In this document: one piece after another, positions 43,093 through 54,404 of the stretch
Position numbering within the stretch: position 1 is the stretch's first letter
Layout of the letters: every line of letters begins with the position of its first letter
Assembly: GCA_947579605.1 (NCBI GenBank)
Contig: OX388305.1
Location: 23,263,542-23,327,541 of the forward strand
Direction of reading: 5' to 3'
Origin: Athripsodes cinereus
Lineage: Eukaryota > Arthropoda > Insecta > Trichoptera > Leptoceridae
DNA length: 64,000 nt
The notes under the pieces: generated by a model
Seen by the model: the letters and a program-made list of their open reading frames with translations, nothing else
Told to the model about the DNA's origin: nothing
The model's database searches: none
Translations under genes and position numbers: made by a program

Positions 43093-44266
43093 AGCTAAAA
43101 CGTGAATAGGATATATCTTATAGGTATCTTCTTCAGCTCGTGTCCATTCTCTACTGGATCTAAAGGTCTCATCAATATCATTTCATACCTTAATATTTCT
43201 GAACTACAACAACTTCACAATTGACAGTCAACAGGAGAACATAAAATTGAATCACACCAGTTAAGTACTTTTTAAAGGTAAGATTGAGACAGAGGGTTCG
43301 TCAGGTATTATTTTCACTTCTCTGAATAATCTTGCACGGTATTTAAAATCAAAATGAAGAAACAACCCCTTTATTCCATTCACTATCAACAAATAATAAT
43401 AATACACTATTTGATATGACAAATGCAGTGAGTGAGTGCAATATGCTTTAGAAGGTGATGTTTTGTTAACAAAAAGTATCAGGAGCATATAACCGATGTA
43501 TTGGGGTGGTATTTTAGGTTACGAATTAATAATAATGTATTCATATATTTGTGGTACGTACTCGTACAATAGTAATAATCATAATTTGTGAGTATGTTTA
43601 TAAATAATATGTTTGTGTATACTCCTCAACGGAAAAAAGCAATAAGGCAAGACAGATGAAAAATAATACGCTCCATACGAGATATCATCCTTTAGGCAGA
43701 CTAAAACAAAATGACCTACAGAGTTTTTTTATCAGTTTTTCATCAAATGCCATCATGTCATCAAATGTTATCATGAGAATTGAATATGTAAATTTTTCAG
43801 CATATTTTCTTTTAAAGATGGAGATAACAAGATGTGTTATGTCAGTTTTTTAAAATAATTTTCATAATATTATTGCAAAGTCTCTGGTGTGTACTAATTT
43901 TACCTTCGTATTTTTCATTTTCATTTTCAATACCCCAGAGTCTGAATTTACAAAGGAGCTTTCCAGTGATGTAAATTCCCAACTGTCCCTCTAGCTTTTT
44001 GGTGTTTCTTCGAGTGGATGACGTGCACCTTTGGAGATTTTGATTTGAATGATTTACCACGGAGACCAAAATAAGGAAGTTACTTTATCTGAAATAGTTT
44101 ATTTGCATATTTCATGTTTATGTCACGTGTAGTCCCCAGTAAAGGATAAGCCTTTCACTATTTCCTGAACTGAGTGTATGTAGGTTGTAGATACTATAAC
44201 ATTTATAAAACATCATATAATATGAGGCATATAATATCGTCAGTTCTTTTGTCTTAAACTTTATCG
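43093..44266. other. Unassigned AT-rich sequence
   Basis: CATCAAATG occurs twice close together near 43740-43770. No gene is supported. Confidence 0.5.
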
Positions 44267-44376
44267 GGATGTAATAAGCATGCAAGTATATTGGCATATT
44301 ACTTGCATGCTCATTATATGCAGTTGGTTCGTTGGCTACCCCACTCGTGGGAAATATTGCGATGATATGAATGAAT
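44267..44376 (+). repeat. A-family copy, 3' part, remodelled hairpin, (TGAA)n tail
   Basis: GTTCGTTGGCTACCCCACTC and GTGGGAAATATTGCGATGAT lead into TATGAATGAAT. The tail is the insertion point of the RTE fragment that follows. Confidence 0.75.
44277..44311. repeat. 12-bp inverted repeat inside an A-family copy
   Basis: AGCATGCAAGTA at 44277-44288 pairs exactly with TACTTGCATGCT at 44300-44311. Like 3434-3480 it replaces the normal family hairpin. Confidence 0.9.
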
Positions 44377-44531
44377 GATCCGTTCCTATGACAACGATAT
44401 CAGAGCGCAGGGAATGTCGTGGAAAGAGGTGACGCAATTGGCACAGAGACGCTCTGAATGGAGGAGGCTGGTTTCTGCCCTGTGCTCCCAAGAGGAGCGT
44501 TGAGGGCGATGATGATGATGAGTGAATGAAT
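44368..44531 (+). mobile_element. RTE-type LINE 3' end inserted in an A-family tail
   Basis: TGAATGAAT at 44368-44376 and 44523-44531 is the target duplication. The frame reads RSYDNDIRAQGMSWKEVTQL, then AQRRSEWRRLVSALCSQEER and a stop, then a (GAT)n tail. It belongs to the same family as 10564-10739, with the LAQ codons retained. Confidence 0.85.
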
Positions 44532-45486
44532 ATGTGTTTTCTGAGCGATATCGGGTCAAACTAGACTAGTAGGTATATAGTATGACACCCTCACTTATGT
44601 CTGTGTAATATTATAGGTGTAGTAGGTATTATTTTGTTATTGTTGTCACCTAGCGGTCGTGTTTTGGGGAGATAAAGGTCTTTGTCAGTGTCTGAAAGGC
44701 TTCCATTGTATACCCACTGTAATACGGAGGAGTATGGGGTACACCAAGAATATTATTATTAGGTATTGTGGATCACTTGTCACGATTCAATCATTATTAT
44801 GTACGAGACGCCATTTTAGATATTACTATTACTATTACAGACTTTCAAAATGAAAATAATTAACATCAAGTAACTCTGACAAAGTACTTAATTTGGGTAA
44901 AATACTTTTGAATACCAGTCAATTAATTTTTTATTAATAATTGTTTCATGATTTTGTTTCATAATTTCTCTCTGTTGATTGTTTTTTGCTCGTTTGTTAA
45001 TACTTTGTTCGGCTTATTACATTAAGCTTGTCTACTAACTGGCTACTTTTCTCCTCTTGTGATAGATTTTAACCACCAACCAACGTATGATACAACCAGA
45101 ATATATTGACTTAAGTATTCGTGTCTCTAATTTCTCAACTACTGGGTATTGTTTTAATTATTTTTTATATATCTTATCTTTTTTGTTTCCATCCATAAGA
45201 ACCAATTAATTACCTATTTCCATTGAGATTTCACATTATGTCTTTTATCTTCTCACGGTTTCAACTCCAGTGTTCTAGGCATCATGTTAATACATTCATT
45301 CTTCTAGCTTTTTGACTAGTAAGTTATTGACTGGCATCCATATACAATGTTATTATTATACATTTGCTTTATTTATATAAGTTTTAATGCCTGTAAAATA
45401 TATTACGTTTATAGAGAAATTAAAAAAAATAATGTATTATTTAATTATGTGCTTTTGAAGAAATTTATATCAAATATATAAATAAA
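44532..45486. other. Unassigned AT-rich sequence
   Basis: No gene is supported. A CTGGCTACTTTTCTCCTCTTG phrase near 45039 may be a worn A-family end. Confidence 0.45.
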
Positions 45487-45595
45487 ATTCGTCGGTAGCC
45501 TGGAAGTAGAGTCTCGGCCTTCAGAACAAGGGGTCCGTGGTTCGATTCCAGGTGCCGGCATACTCCCTTTTCACGGCACAAGTTTAAAAAAAAAA
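45487..45595 (+). repeat. B-SINE copy, head with oligo(A) tail
   Basis: A box TAGCCTGGAAG at 45496-45506 and B box GGTTCGATTCC at 45539-45549 are spaced as in a tRNA-derived SINE. The copy ends after CACGGCACAAGTTT in ten A residues, skipping the usual 3' hairpin. It is not a tRNA gene: there is no tRNA 3' acceptor half. Confidence 0.9.
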
Positions 45596-46445
45596 TGTAA
45601 CTTGTAATGAAATATTAGTAAAAAATGTATGGTGGTTAGTTTTATTTACAGAATTGTTAATGGGCACGTGTTGTCAAATAAAAATATAAAATATTACTAT
45701 CATGAAAATCTTTGATAATAAGGTTTTTTCCTATCAGATGTTTTTCAACAAAATTGTTTCTGAGAACCAGTGCTTGAAAATAAAACGAAATTAAAAGTCA
45801 ATAATACAGATCTAAGATTATTATTACTATTTGAGTACAAACTTTTGGTATTCCAGGTTCGATTTTCGGCGAAGGCAAATAAAAAACAAAATATTTGTGC
45901 TGGGTCTGGATGTTACATGTATATAGGTAGGTATGTGTAAAGTGTATTGTTTTTTCGCGATAGTATCCATAATACAAAATTCATAATTATCTGAGTTTAG
46001 GACTAGCTCGATTTCTGTGATAATAATGATGAAGAATGACTTAATTTGGCACCGTTTCGTTTTAAGGACACGTTACATTTGAAAAAGATTTTAATAATTA
46101 AAAGTGAATATTACTTAGCTGTAAAGAAATCCTTGTAAATCTTCGCGTAGGTAACTCAAAAGGTAGTAAATATAGAAAATTATGAATGAAAATTATAAAG
46201 TGCCTTAACGCTAAATATTTCCAAGGACCTTGTTTTGATTTAAAAAAAAAACTGTTGGACTGCACCTAGAACTTTTTGTAAAATAAAATGTAACACGTTC
46301 TTTCCAAGCCGTTAATTTAAAAACGTTAAGCCAATAATTTTGCTGTTATCATTGTATTTATTAATATTTTTCCGTATATTTCAATTAGTAGGTAAAATCG
46401 TCATCACTCACGATTTTTATTTCAGTATGCAAATATAAAAATGTT
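45596..46445. other. Unassigned AT-rich sequence
   Basis: No feature recognised. Confidence 0.5.
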
Positions 46446-46660
46446 TTCATTCCGATTCTCGCACTGGCTTCAAGGGCGTTAGTTATGGCGGCAGACGGAA
46501 GTGGGTTGGGATGGTGCGCCATATTTTCCATTCAAATCAACGTCATGTTTTAAATAATCTTCTGGAAAAAAATAAACGTACGTCGCGGCGCTTAGGTAGC
46601 ATTGTCGGGACGGCGTCGGTTGTTTGACAGACTGACGCTTGGGGTGTTTTGACAGACCTG
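46446..46660. promoter_or_regulatory. CpG-rich island, candidate regulatory element
   Basis: This is the only stretch of its size outside transposons with dense CpG (CGTACGTCGCGGCGC, CGGGACGGCGTCGG). It contains GTTATGGCGGC (complement GCCGCCATAAC) at 46482-46492 and GCCATATTTT at 46518-46527; both carry the GCCAT core bound by YY1/Pleiohomeotic proteins. TTTGACAGAC occurs twice at about 46622-46656. A 22-codon frame MAADGSGLGWCAIFSIQINV starts at 46485 but ends quickly. It may be a promoter, an enhancer or Polycomb-type element, or an unrecognised GC-rich transposon piece. Confidence 0.35.
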
Positions 46661-47194
46661 AGTTACGAAATATGGTTTGGGGTACCGAACGTGGTTTATT
46701 TTAGTACCACAATAGTAAATAGCTATTATATGACAATAGCTCAAGTAGGTATATGTATGCTTCATATTCATATTTTCTATTCATTTCCAAAAACGGAATC
46801 GATTTCCGGTTGTATTGACAAGGTTTTTTATTCATCAATAAATTGCCAAAGTTTTTGATATTGTCTTCCATAAAACGCACTATTAGACTCATAAGTCATG
46901 TAAAAATAATACATTTAAAAAATATCATTACAGTCATAATTTTTAATAACATCGCAATGGTTAGTTTATCCAATAATTTATATTAGGTAAACGTCTTGGA
47001 ATTGTATAAAACAAATAAATAAATAATTGTCTTCTTTCGAAACGTTTTATTGATACAGATGTCTTAACTGACTTGTGATTTGCCTATTTATTTATTTATT
47101 TAAATCATGTATACGGCGTGAGCCTTTTACATGTTTACAATGTATGACAGACAACAACAATTTATCTATCTATATCATATCATATTCTAGGAGT
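46661..47194. other. Unassigned AT-rich sequence
   Basis: Two overlapping frames (46649-46858 on plus, 46701-46892 on minus) show no motif. Confidence 0.5.
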
Positions 47195-47376
47195 GAGGTA
47201 TTCAGTAGACTAAGCGTGTTTAATAAAAATGCAGGTCGTCTTCTCCGTGCTTATGAGAATCAGGACATTCAGAATGAGTGTATCTAATCACTAAAATAAA
47301 GACGCTAAATGGTTAATTCGTGAAAAATACCTGCATTTTGCACTCGATAACAAAGAAAAGTGGGATGGTTCTCTCT
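47195..47376 (-). repeat. A-family copy, diverged
   Basis: AAATGCAGGTCGTCTTCTCC, GGACATTCAGAATGAGTG and AGAAAAGTGGGATGG are in order. It lies just ahead of a second, younger copy in the same orientation. Confidence 0.55.
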
Positions 47377-47419
47377 TTTTCGGGAACTTGTAGGAAAATA
47401 CAAATTTTCTCCCATTTGA

Positions 47420-47640
47420 CTACTACTACTACTATACCATCACGGCATATCCCACAAGTGGGGTAGCCAGCAGATCAGCTGCATGTAAGAAACATGCAAA
47501 CTGTCCTCTTCTTGCCAATATAAAATCAAGACATTCAGGATGGGTGGCAAACCTCATCGCTGAATTTAAGATGTAAAATGTCTTATTTTTTTCGAACACC
47601 TGCCTTTTACAGGGCACTCGAAAACTTACGCAGAAGAGAA
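47420..47640 (-). repeat. A-family reference copy, (TAG)n tail
   Basis: Family definition. On its sense (minus) strand the element begins near CTCTTCTGCGTAAGTTTTCG (older copies extend to CCGTGGAGCACCCGGCAAAG). It continues through GGCAGGTGTTCGAAAAAA, CAGCGATGAGGTTTGCCACC, a hairpin (AGCTTGCATGT / ACATGCAGCT type) and CTACCCCACTTGTGGGATAT, and ends GCCGTGATGGTATAG followed by (TAG)n; other copies end in (TGAA)n. Full length is about 240 bp. Short microsatellite 3' tails suit RTE- or CR1-type LINE mobilisation, so it is probably a SINE or a LINE 3'-end derivative; no clear pol III promoter is seen. Minus-strand frames here (47432-47617) and at 57530-57805 share LLATPLVGYAVMV-like endings only because they cross the same repeat. 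Confidence 0.9.
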
Positions 47641-49945
47641 AACTTACTTCCCATTTGACAGTATGTTTTAATAATTATTTCTTTTGTGGATGATAAAAAA
47701 GACTTTTCACAATACTTTTTGAAGATTTTCAAAGTAAGGATGAATATTGTGTATTGATTTTACATTGTTATCTTCTGAATATTTGAATATTATGGATGTG
47801 TTGTGTATTGAAATTTTAAAATACTTATATCCATATTCGACACACAACACGTCTTGCGCCTCTTTAAGCCCTTTTTCTTGCAAAATATAAACACAGTGGC
47901 GCAGCTTTTAAGAAATCACATAATTAGAATCTTGATTTTTTTTTAGTGTCACCTAGTAATAATTTCAATAATTGTAAGGATTGTATAAAAGGTTTATAGT
48001 AAATCTTAAAAAAAATCTTTCTTTTATGTTACCTTAAGTTATGATTGCTTGCTATTTTTGTTCGTTTTCTATAAGCATCGTTTTTGAGATTATGACTTAT
48101 TTTAGCGTTCCCCAGCATTCCTCATTCTTTAATAGCTGTGATGTATTTAGTACATAAAAATTTCCCACAAAAATATTTGCCACGCACACTATTGTATTAT
48201 TGTAAAGCAGAATATAATAATTAACCAATATACATTCTTTTATATAATCTTATAAATATAATATGTAATCAAAATATACAAGATATGACACATACTTAGG
48301 ATAGGTCATGGTCGAAATTATGATGTAAAATAGAATATGTTAAAGCTTTCCATCACTTAAAGGTTTCAAAATCTTTTGACATTTTCAAACATTATTTATT
48401 TTTCATTTTTATGTTTTCAGATTATGTGAGTATATTTTCAAATTTCACGCACCCCTGAAAGAAAACCGACGCCGCACTGGGGCTTAAGTCTGTTTAAAGC
48501 GGACTTTTCTAGCACAATATGTATAATACGTGTGTGTATGTAAGAATACAATAATAATATAATACATACAATGCATATATTTTATTATGACTGTGTATGC
48601 TGTATGGGTACCTACCCATTGAATATGTCACAACAGTGTGTTTGTGCTCAATATTTGAATGTGAAATGTTTGTGTCGTATTGTTGTTGTTGTAGGTTTGT
48701 GGATGGAGTATGGTGCTATTCATATCATGGGATATGTGCCATCTATCGGAGATAAAAACTAAAATGGTACCTATCATTGAATTTTATGGATGGAAGATAT
48801 CGAAACATGCATAGTGTATAAATCTGTCCAATTATCATTAGTATTTTAGGTGTCAAATACTTTTTTATTGAATTTTTATGTATCTGTCTCTTTATTGATT
48901 TTTTTTTACATTAGGTAAACGCTAATTTATTAAATCAATAAATTTATTTTCATTAAAAAATGTGATGATATGCAGTGCTAATTTTATCACTATAATAGTG
49001 ATTACTTATGTATTTTATTCCATCACAAATTGCTTTTTTACTAAGATAATTATATCAAAACATGTATTTAGTACGATTTACCAAAAATTAAAATTAATCT
49101 TGACTCCTTGAATTCGTTCACGAAACTTTGTATATGAATATTTGTATTCATATCATGCGTCAATAAAGATTTTTAGAGGAAATAATTGTTGAGACTCTTG
49201 CCAAACTACTGGACAAAGATCGAGAAGCTTGAAGGTATATTGTTTTGAAAGTCAAAGCTCTAAAAGATTTGACGTAAATGCACGTGTAAGTCAAACTTAT
49301 TTGTTTTTTTTGTTGAGATTAAAACACAGATCTCCTAAAAAATTTCTACGTGTACCCCGTTATGTGAATATCTCTTATAAATATTTTAGAGAAGAAAAGG
49401 GAGTAGATGGGGGTGGAATAAAGCAACGGGAGGCATTATTGTCATATTATTATTCCGTATATACACATACATACTAAGGGGTAAGAAGTAGGAGTAAAGG
49501 GGTGAGGAAGCTTATTCTGTAACAAGAGGGCTTTGTGGTGGTGTAATATATGTACATAGTATTATTATTTGGATGAAAATTTGACATTTTTATAAAAATC
49601 AATAAACCATACACAACGATTGTTGTAAACGGAAAAACTTTTTACTGAAAGTTGTAGATAGTGGGTATCAGCTATCACTTATTTTTTTCGAATTTTGTAT
49701 AAGTGTTGAAAATACAATTTTGAAGAAATCGTTTTTATCATTACCACTACAATTTTCATTTTTTTCCATCTTGGACTTGCTGTTGCTCCATCAAATACGT
49801 TTAAGCAATATTTCTTTCATAATACATAATATACGTTCACATAGCTTGACGCTTTCTTTTACTTTTAGTTAAAACAAAATGTTTTCGTAATTTCGCTTAG
49901 CATAATCTTATTTTACTGTCGAATTAAAAGAATTTTTGTTCGTAT
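47641..49945. other. Unassigned AT-rich sequence
   Basis: About 2.3 kb without a supported gene. The plus frames 48571-48762 and 49229-49477 lack a recognisable domain. Confidence 0.5.
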
Positions 49946-49947
49946 TT

Positions 49948-50137
49948 TAAAAAAAAATTATATATCTGGGTTTTTGTTATAAACCCAAATACAACCTTAT
50001 ACACCTTTCACAGTCAGCTACTAAAAGCTTGTGTCGTGAAAAGGGAGTTTGCCGGCACCTGGTATCGAACCACGGACCCCATGTTCACGAAGCCGAGACT
50101 CCAGTTCGTCGGTAGACCTCCAGGCTACCGACGAACT
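49948..50137 (-). repeat. B-SINE copy, full length, with fold-back 5' end
   Basis: It contains every part of the SINE: the 3' hairpin (TGGGTTT/AAACCCA arms, 49967-49987), the body phrase CCTTATACACCTTTCACAG (the undisturbed target site of the LTR element at 19.7-23.2 kb), B box GGTTCGATACC (50061-50071, complement), and the head GTAGCCTGGAGG. The extreme 5' end is duplicated in inverted orientation: AGTTCGTCGGTAG at 50103-50115 and CTACCGACGAACT at 50125-50137. Confidence 0.92.
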
Positions 50138-50309
50138 CCTGCAACAATTTATAAAACTATGAATTTTGTTATACTGCTTTCGTGTTTACGCAATAAAGTA
50201 TTCTGAACAAGTGGAGTTGCCAGCAAAAAATAAGTTTTCCTTTCTGCTATATAAGATATGAAGTCTTACTGAAAAAGAAAAGTGCGATAAGCATTCTGGA
50301 TAAGACTTT
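50138..50309. other. Short unassigned stretch
   Basis: AGTGGAGTTGCCAGC near 50211 may be a worn A-family end. Nothing else is seen. Confidence 0.4.
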
Positions 50310-50386
50310 AGCATCCTCGATTCAGCCACGGTGATGTTTGCCACAAATCCTGAGTGTCTTAATTTTTATTGGTACGGAGAGGAATA
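50310..50386 (+). repeat. A-family copy, left part (split)
   Basis: CTCGATTCAGCCACGGTGAT, GCCACAAATCCTGAGTGTC and TTTTATTGGTACGGAGA. It is interrupted by the B-SINE fragment and resumes at about 50528. Confidence 0.65.
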
Positions 50387-50389
50387 AAT

Positions 50390-50507
50390 TTATTTTTATT
50401 TATTTTTTTAATATACATCTGGGTTTTTGTTATAAACCCAAATACAACCTTATACACCATTCAGGCTACCGACTCTATCTTCAGGCTACCGATGAACTCG
50501 ATTTTTA
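50390..50507 (-). repeat. B-SINE fragment nested in an A-family copy
   Basis: It has the 3' hairpin (CTGGGTTTTTGTTATAAACC) and CCTTATACACC, then jumps to two successive versions of CAGGCTACCGA from the 5' end. The body with the B box is deleted and the head duplicated. Confidence 0.75.
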
Positions 50508-50527
50508 TATTGTATATTATTGAAATA

Positions 50528-50602
50528 TTTTAATTTTTACATACGATTAGTTTGCTGGCTACCTCACTTGTGGGAAATACCGTGATGGTATAGATAGATA
50601 AA
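50528..50602 (+). repeat. A-family copy, right part (split)
   Basis: TTTGCTGGCTACCTCACTTG and GGGAAATACCGTGATGGTAT followed by (AGAT)n-like tail. Confidence 0.7.
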
Positions 50603-51239
50603 TTATTCTTGAAAGATGTCTTGAATGAATAATAAATATTAATGTAATATCCAATAAATATTTCTGATCAAATGAATACGCTGAAAAATCATCATCACAT
50701 TGTGATAAAACTTGATTAAAATCAGGAAATATTATAATTTATATTTTTAATTTTATTTATTCATTCTTTAGTGTAAATTGATTACATACAATTTCATAGA
50801 AGGTATACATTCAAATTATTTATAAGTGTGTCTAGAGTGTAAATGTTCTATCAGAGAATGCTATTCAATGTTTATCACATTCTTGGATAAATTTTATAGA
50901 ATGAGCAGCAGAAGTACATATTGTATTAGTATATTGCATGTTGTATTTTCCATTAGCATATTTAAAATTTAGGTAGCCTGAATAAGTACATATATTTTAT
51001 TTTTAGGCATTTTAATGGATACAGTTATATACAAAACTTAACTTCCCCTTGTAACCTTATTCACTCGAGACGTAATATTATTTGTCGTGTGCATGGAACA
51101 ACCAAGTTTCATAACTTTTATTTGAACGCCTATTTTACAAGCACTCCAATTTATACATTTGTGATAATAAGTAAGTACCAATTAAACATTGCAATGTTTC
51201 GTATTTATTTAACTGTGATAAAATAACGTAACTGTCAAA
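50603..51239. other. Unassigned AT-rich sequence
   Basis: No feature recognised. Confidence 0.5.
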
Positions 51240-51412
51240 TAATGTTTTCGAGTGTTCTGTAAAGTGCATGTATTCGTAAAACATTCCGTGTGAGAAATGT
51301 AATTTCAACCTACCACCCATCCTGCATGTCTAAATTTTATTAGCACGGAAAGGGCGACTTGCATTCTTATTACATGAAGATAGTCCGTTAGATGCTAACG
51401 GTATGAATGAAT
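51240..51412 (+). repeat. A-family copy with (TGAA)n tail
   Basis: TTTTCGAGTGTTCTGTAAAG, ACCACCCATCCTGCATGTC, TTATTAGCACGGAAAG and GGTATGAATGAATGAG; the CTACCCCACTTGTGGG block is deleted. Confidence 0.7.
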
Positions 51413-51534
51413 GAGTTAAGCTATCTACGCTATAACGATATCTCCCATTCATTATTACGTAGTAAGTGTTTGTATGTTAAACAACCAAATTGCTTTTTCT
51501 GTGTAATTAAAAAAATAATAGGTACTCAAAATGG

Positions 51535-51745
51535 ATAGCATAATAATAACAATAAAACTTTATTGACAGAACACACATTGAAGGACCCACCGACCGACCG
51601 GATAGCGGAGAAGTCTGAAGACTTCCATTTATCCGAAGAAGAATGGACAGAACACAATTGTACATAATTGTACAAACACACATAATAAATAAAAACAATG
51701 TTCTGTCAAATGGCGGACTTGTTGCAGTTCAACATCTTCCAGCCA
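51535..51745 (-). mobile_element. Probable LINE 3' UTR
   Basis: On the minus strand it runs from AACAAGTCCGCCATTTGACA to GTCAATAAAGTTTTATTG and a TTA-rich end. It contains an AATAAA signal, and TTGACAGAAC/GTTCTGTCAA inverted pieces lie near the ends. There is no coding part, so the family is not assigned. Confidence 0.4.
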
Positions 51746-53060
51746 ACCATTTGAAAAAAAATAATAAAAATAGTAAAAAAAAAAATTAATTTCTTCACTA
51801 CAATGAAAATGTTAACAAGTGTCGTATTTCTACTAATGTTTTAAAAATACTACAGACCTCAACATGACGCTTAATGACTTATAAAAAAAGAGCAAGAACT
51901 ATCGACTGGTTCTGGGGAACCCATGGATGAAATTAGCTTATTTCATATTTTTGGAAATTCTGTGATATAGTTAAGTATAGATTTTTATGGTGGCTTTCAA
52001 TACTTTGTATGGATATTAATACAACGATACGTTCTCCATTAGTTCCGGTATTACACACCTCGTATATTCAGTCATGGTTGTTGGATAAAGTCACAGCAAA
52101 ATTGTGACAATTCGCGTGGTTTACGTTTGCTCCGTGGAACATTGAAGAGGAGGGAAGATTGAGTACCTACCTGTCTAAGTTACTGAGGTTGGGAGATTAA
52201 AATTCCAAAGAACTGTGATTAAAAAACACATGTTAGTTATGTATGTTTATTCTATAAAAGAACAGACATTTTTTTCGTTAAAAAAATAAAGACTTATTTT
52301 TTTAGATAGATTACTCACAGAGGTATTTGAATACCTATTATCTACTTAACTAAGTTCATTATCCTCTGCTAACTTGATTTTATTTTTGTTCTTATTCTTG
52401 GATACGAGTACTAATGTTCATAGATAAACAAATTTAATATTCATACAAATTTTATATAATATTTTTGGTGAAATTCTGAATCATAGTTTAAAATAAGTAT
52501 AGATAAAAATTTTGAGTAAACGAAAGTAAACTTGACAATTATACCTAAATTAATTTTGCCTTATTCAAATATATTCTATCAATAGGAGCTACACATGAAA
52601 ATGATTTAAATGTAAAAAAAAACAGGTCTGCGAATTTGGTGTGAACTTCTTTATTCAATTGACCTTAAATTTATCGAATCATTTCAATTCACATCGTGAG
52701 TCGGAAATTTTAAACATGAACAGTTCACTGTTATTTTAAGTAGATTAGATATCATCACATAGCACATCCAAAAAATAGCACTTTCCTGCCAGTGTATGTA
52801 AAATAATAGCCGTGCTGATAATTTGATTACATCATCAGCGATGCTTGAAGCGAGATGCCAGTGATACTTCTGCATAGTAGGTAAAGTACCTACCTACAGT
52901 GGAAGCCTCAAGTGTCCTTTACATTATATTAATTACAAGGCTCATTCACTCTTAGTGATTTTATATTATTTACATATTGTATCAGCGCGTTTCTATAATT
53001 GAATATATTTTAATCAAACGTTTTCTACTACTACTACTACTTTAAAAATCATTTTTTTTA
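51746..53060. other. Unassigned AT-rich sequence
   Basis: No gene is supported. A moderately GC-richer patch at about 52034-52160 has no recognisable product. Confidence 0.5.
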
Positions 53061-53160
53061 GTAAAAGACGTCTTTCGACTTCTATGGGTATCATCAATCT
53101 ATTGAATGATTAATCTATTGGTTATAATCTAAGAAGTCGAAAGACATCTCTCTCAATAAA
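53061..53160. mobile_element. Short foldback MITE
   Basis: AGACGTCTTTCGACTTCT on the left and AGAAGTCGAAAGACATCTCT on the right are inverted copies. Pairing continues more loosely inwards through CAATCTATT and AATCTATTGG. A single arm of the same family is near 33925. Confidence 0.7.
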
Positions 53161-53310
53161 AATCAATAGTAGAAGAAAACATTCTTAGTTCTCTAATTTA
53201 ATTCCGTGTGCCTAGGTATTTATTTATACACTCTTTTTCATTACCTATTATTTTTTAAATGAACTGCTTATATTTATGAAATAAATAATATGTACATCCT
53301 TATATGAAAC
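53161..53310. other. Short unassigned stretch
   Basis: No feature seen. Confidence 0.4.
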
Positions 53311-53405
53311 TATATGCTTGTATCGCGAAGGCGGAGTAAGCCGGCAGCAGGGTTCAAACCTGTAATTTCTTGATCGAAAGTACTATCCAGCAGCCAACCA
53401 CCTTC
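53311..53405 (-). repeat. C-SINE copy
   Basis: The plus strand reads GCTTGTATCGCGAAGGCGGA, GCCGGCAGCAGGGTTCAAAC and CCAGCAGCCAACCACC. The complement has B box GTTTGAACCC and a tRNA-like head. Confidence 0.65.
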
Positions 53406-54250
53406 GTTTACGTTTAGTCACCCGATCAGTAATTTTGTATTCTCATTTCCGTACTTTTTGCAACCTTCACTTTGAATAATTATTCTGTCACTCGTTTAAA
53501 TACAATTCATACAAATTTATGTACTATCTCAAAAAATCGACAAAACCTTACAATTCATGAGTTAAAATATTAGTGAGCAAATATAAAGAATGACACTTGT
53601 ATCACTCAAATAACGTGATGTAATGTACCAACAACATCGCAAGCAGTAAAATTTTATGATTGGTATACTCTAAAATGTGCGAATACTTGTAAAGGAAAAT
53701 CATCATTACAATATTATTAAATTACTATGATTATAAAGCATAAGAGCTCTCCTGCAAAGCTAATGCGAATAAAATGACACAGAAGAGTTATTTTTTTATC
53801 CGACAAAATGTTATTTTTTCATCGTGTGGTTTTGTTATGATATTGTAGCCGTTATTGCTATCATACTGTTATTTTTATGATTATTATTATTACTATTATC
53901 ACTTGTGTTATTTTTTCGGATGATGAATGCAGGCGTGTGCTTACTCGGAATAATGAGAAATGTGTTATTATGTAGGTACTAGCCAGTTATTATATCCGTT
54001 GTTTTTCAAAATGTTGTATTTTCCTACAGTATTTTGTTGTAAACTGTTCTCTGTTGCAATAGACAAAGATAGATAAATCTTTTTCAGAGTGACAGAAATA
54101 CTGAAAATCACACGCAAAGAAAAAAGTATTTTCAAGACATATTCAACCTACCTACTACTTCAGTGATATCTTTTTGTATTAAAGTGATCTATTTAAATCA
54201 AATGATTTTTTACTAATCTAAGTTAGTTGGTATTAAATAAAAAAAAATAA
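53406..54250. other. Unassigned AT-rich sequence
   Basis: No feature recognised. Confidence 0.5.
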
Positions 54251-54404
54251 CTAGCGGCAACTAGGAGGGATGACATCAGTTAACTCGCTGGAGTCAACTG
54301 CAGACGGCGTAGAATCGAATGGCATGGAAAGAAATGGAGGAGGCTTTCGTCCAGGAGTGGACGGGAAAGAAATCAGAAAAATAAAGAAAGAAAAAAATCG
54401 CAGA
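54251..54404 (+). pseudogene. RTE-type LINE ORF C-terminal end
   Basis: One frame reads LQTA, a stop, then NRMAWKEMEEAFVQEWTGKK and SEK with a stop. This is the typical end of insect RTE ORF2 (TAxDRxAWKxMEEA-x-VQQW). It ends in an A-rich tail. The 5' side is truncated and one stop interrupts. Confidence 0.8.

Noticed and set aside
45487..45595. Possible tRNA gene with A and B boxes
   Set aside because: Only the promoter-bearing part is tRNA-like; no acceptor stem or 3' half closes, and it ends in oligo(A), so it is a SINE.
47432..47617. Minus-strand frame ending LLATPLVGYAVMV, similar to one at 57530-57805
   Set aside because: The similarity looked like a gene family, but both are translations through A-family copies; other copies have stops or shifts in this frame.
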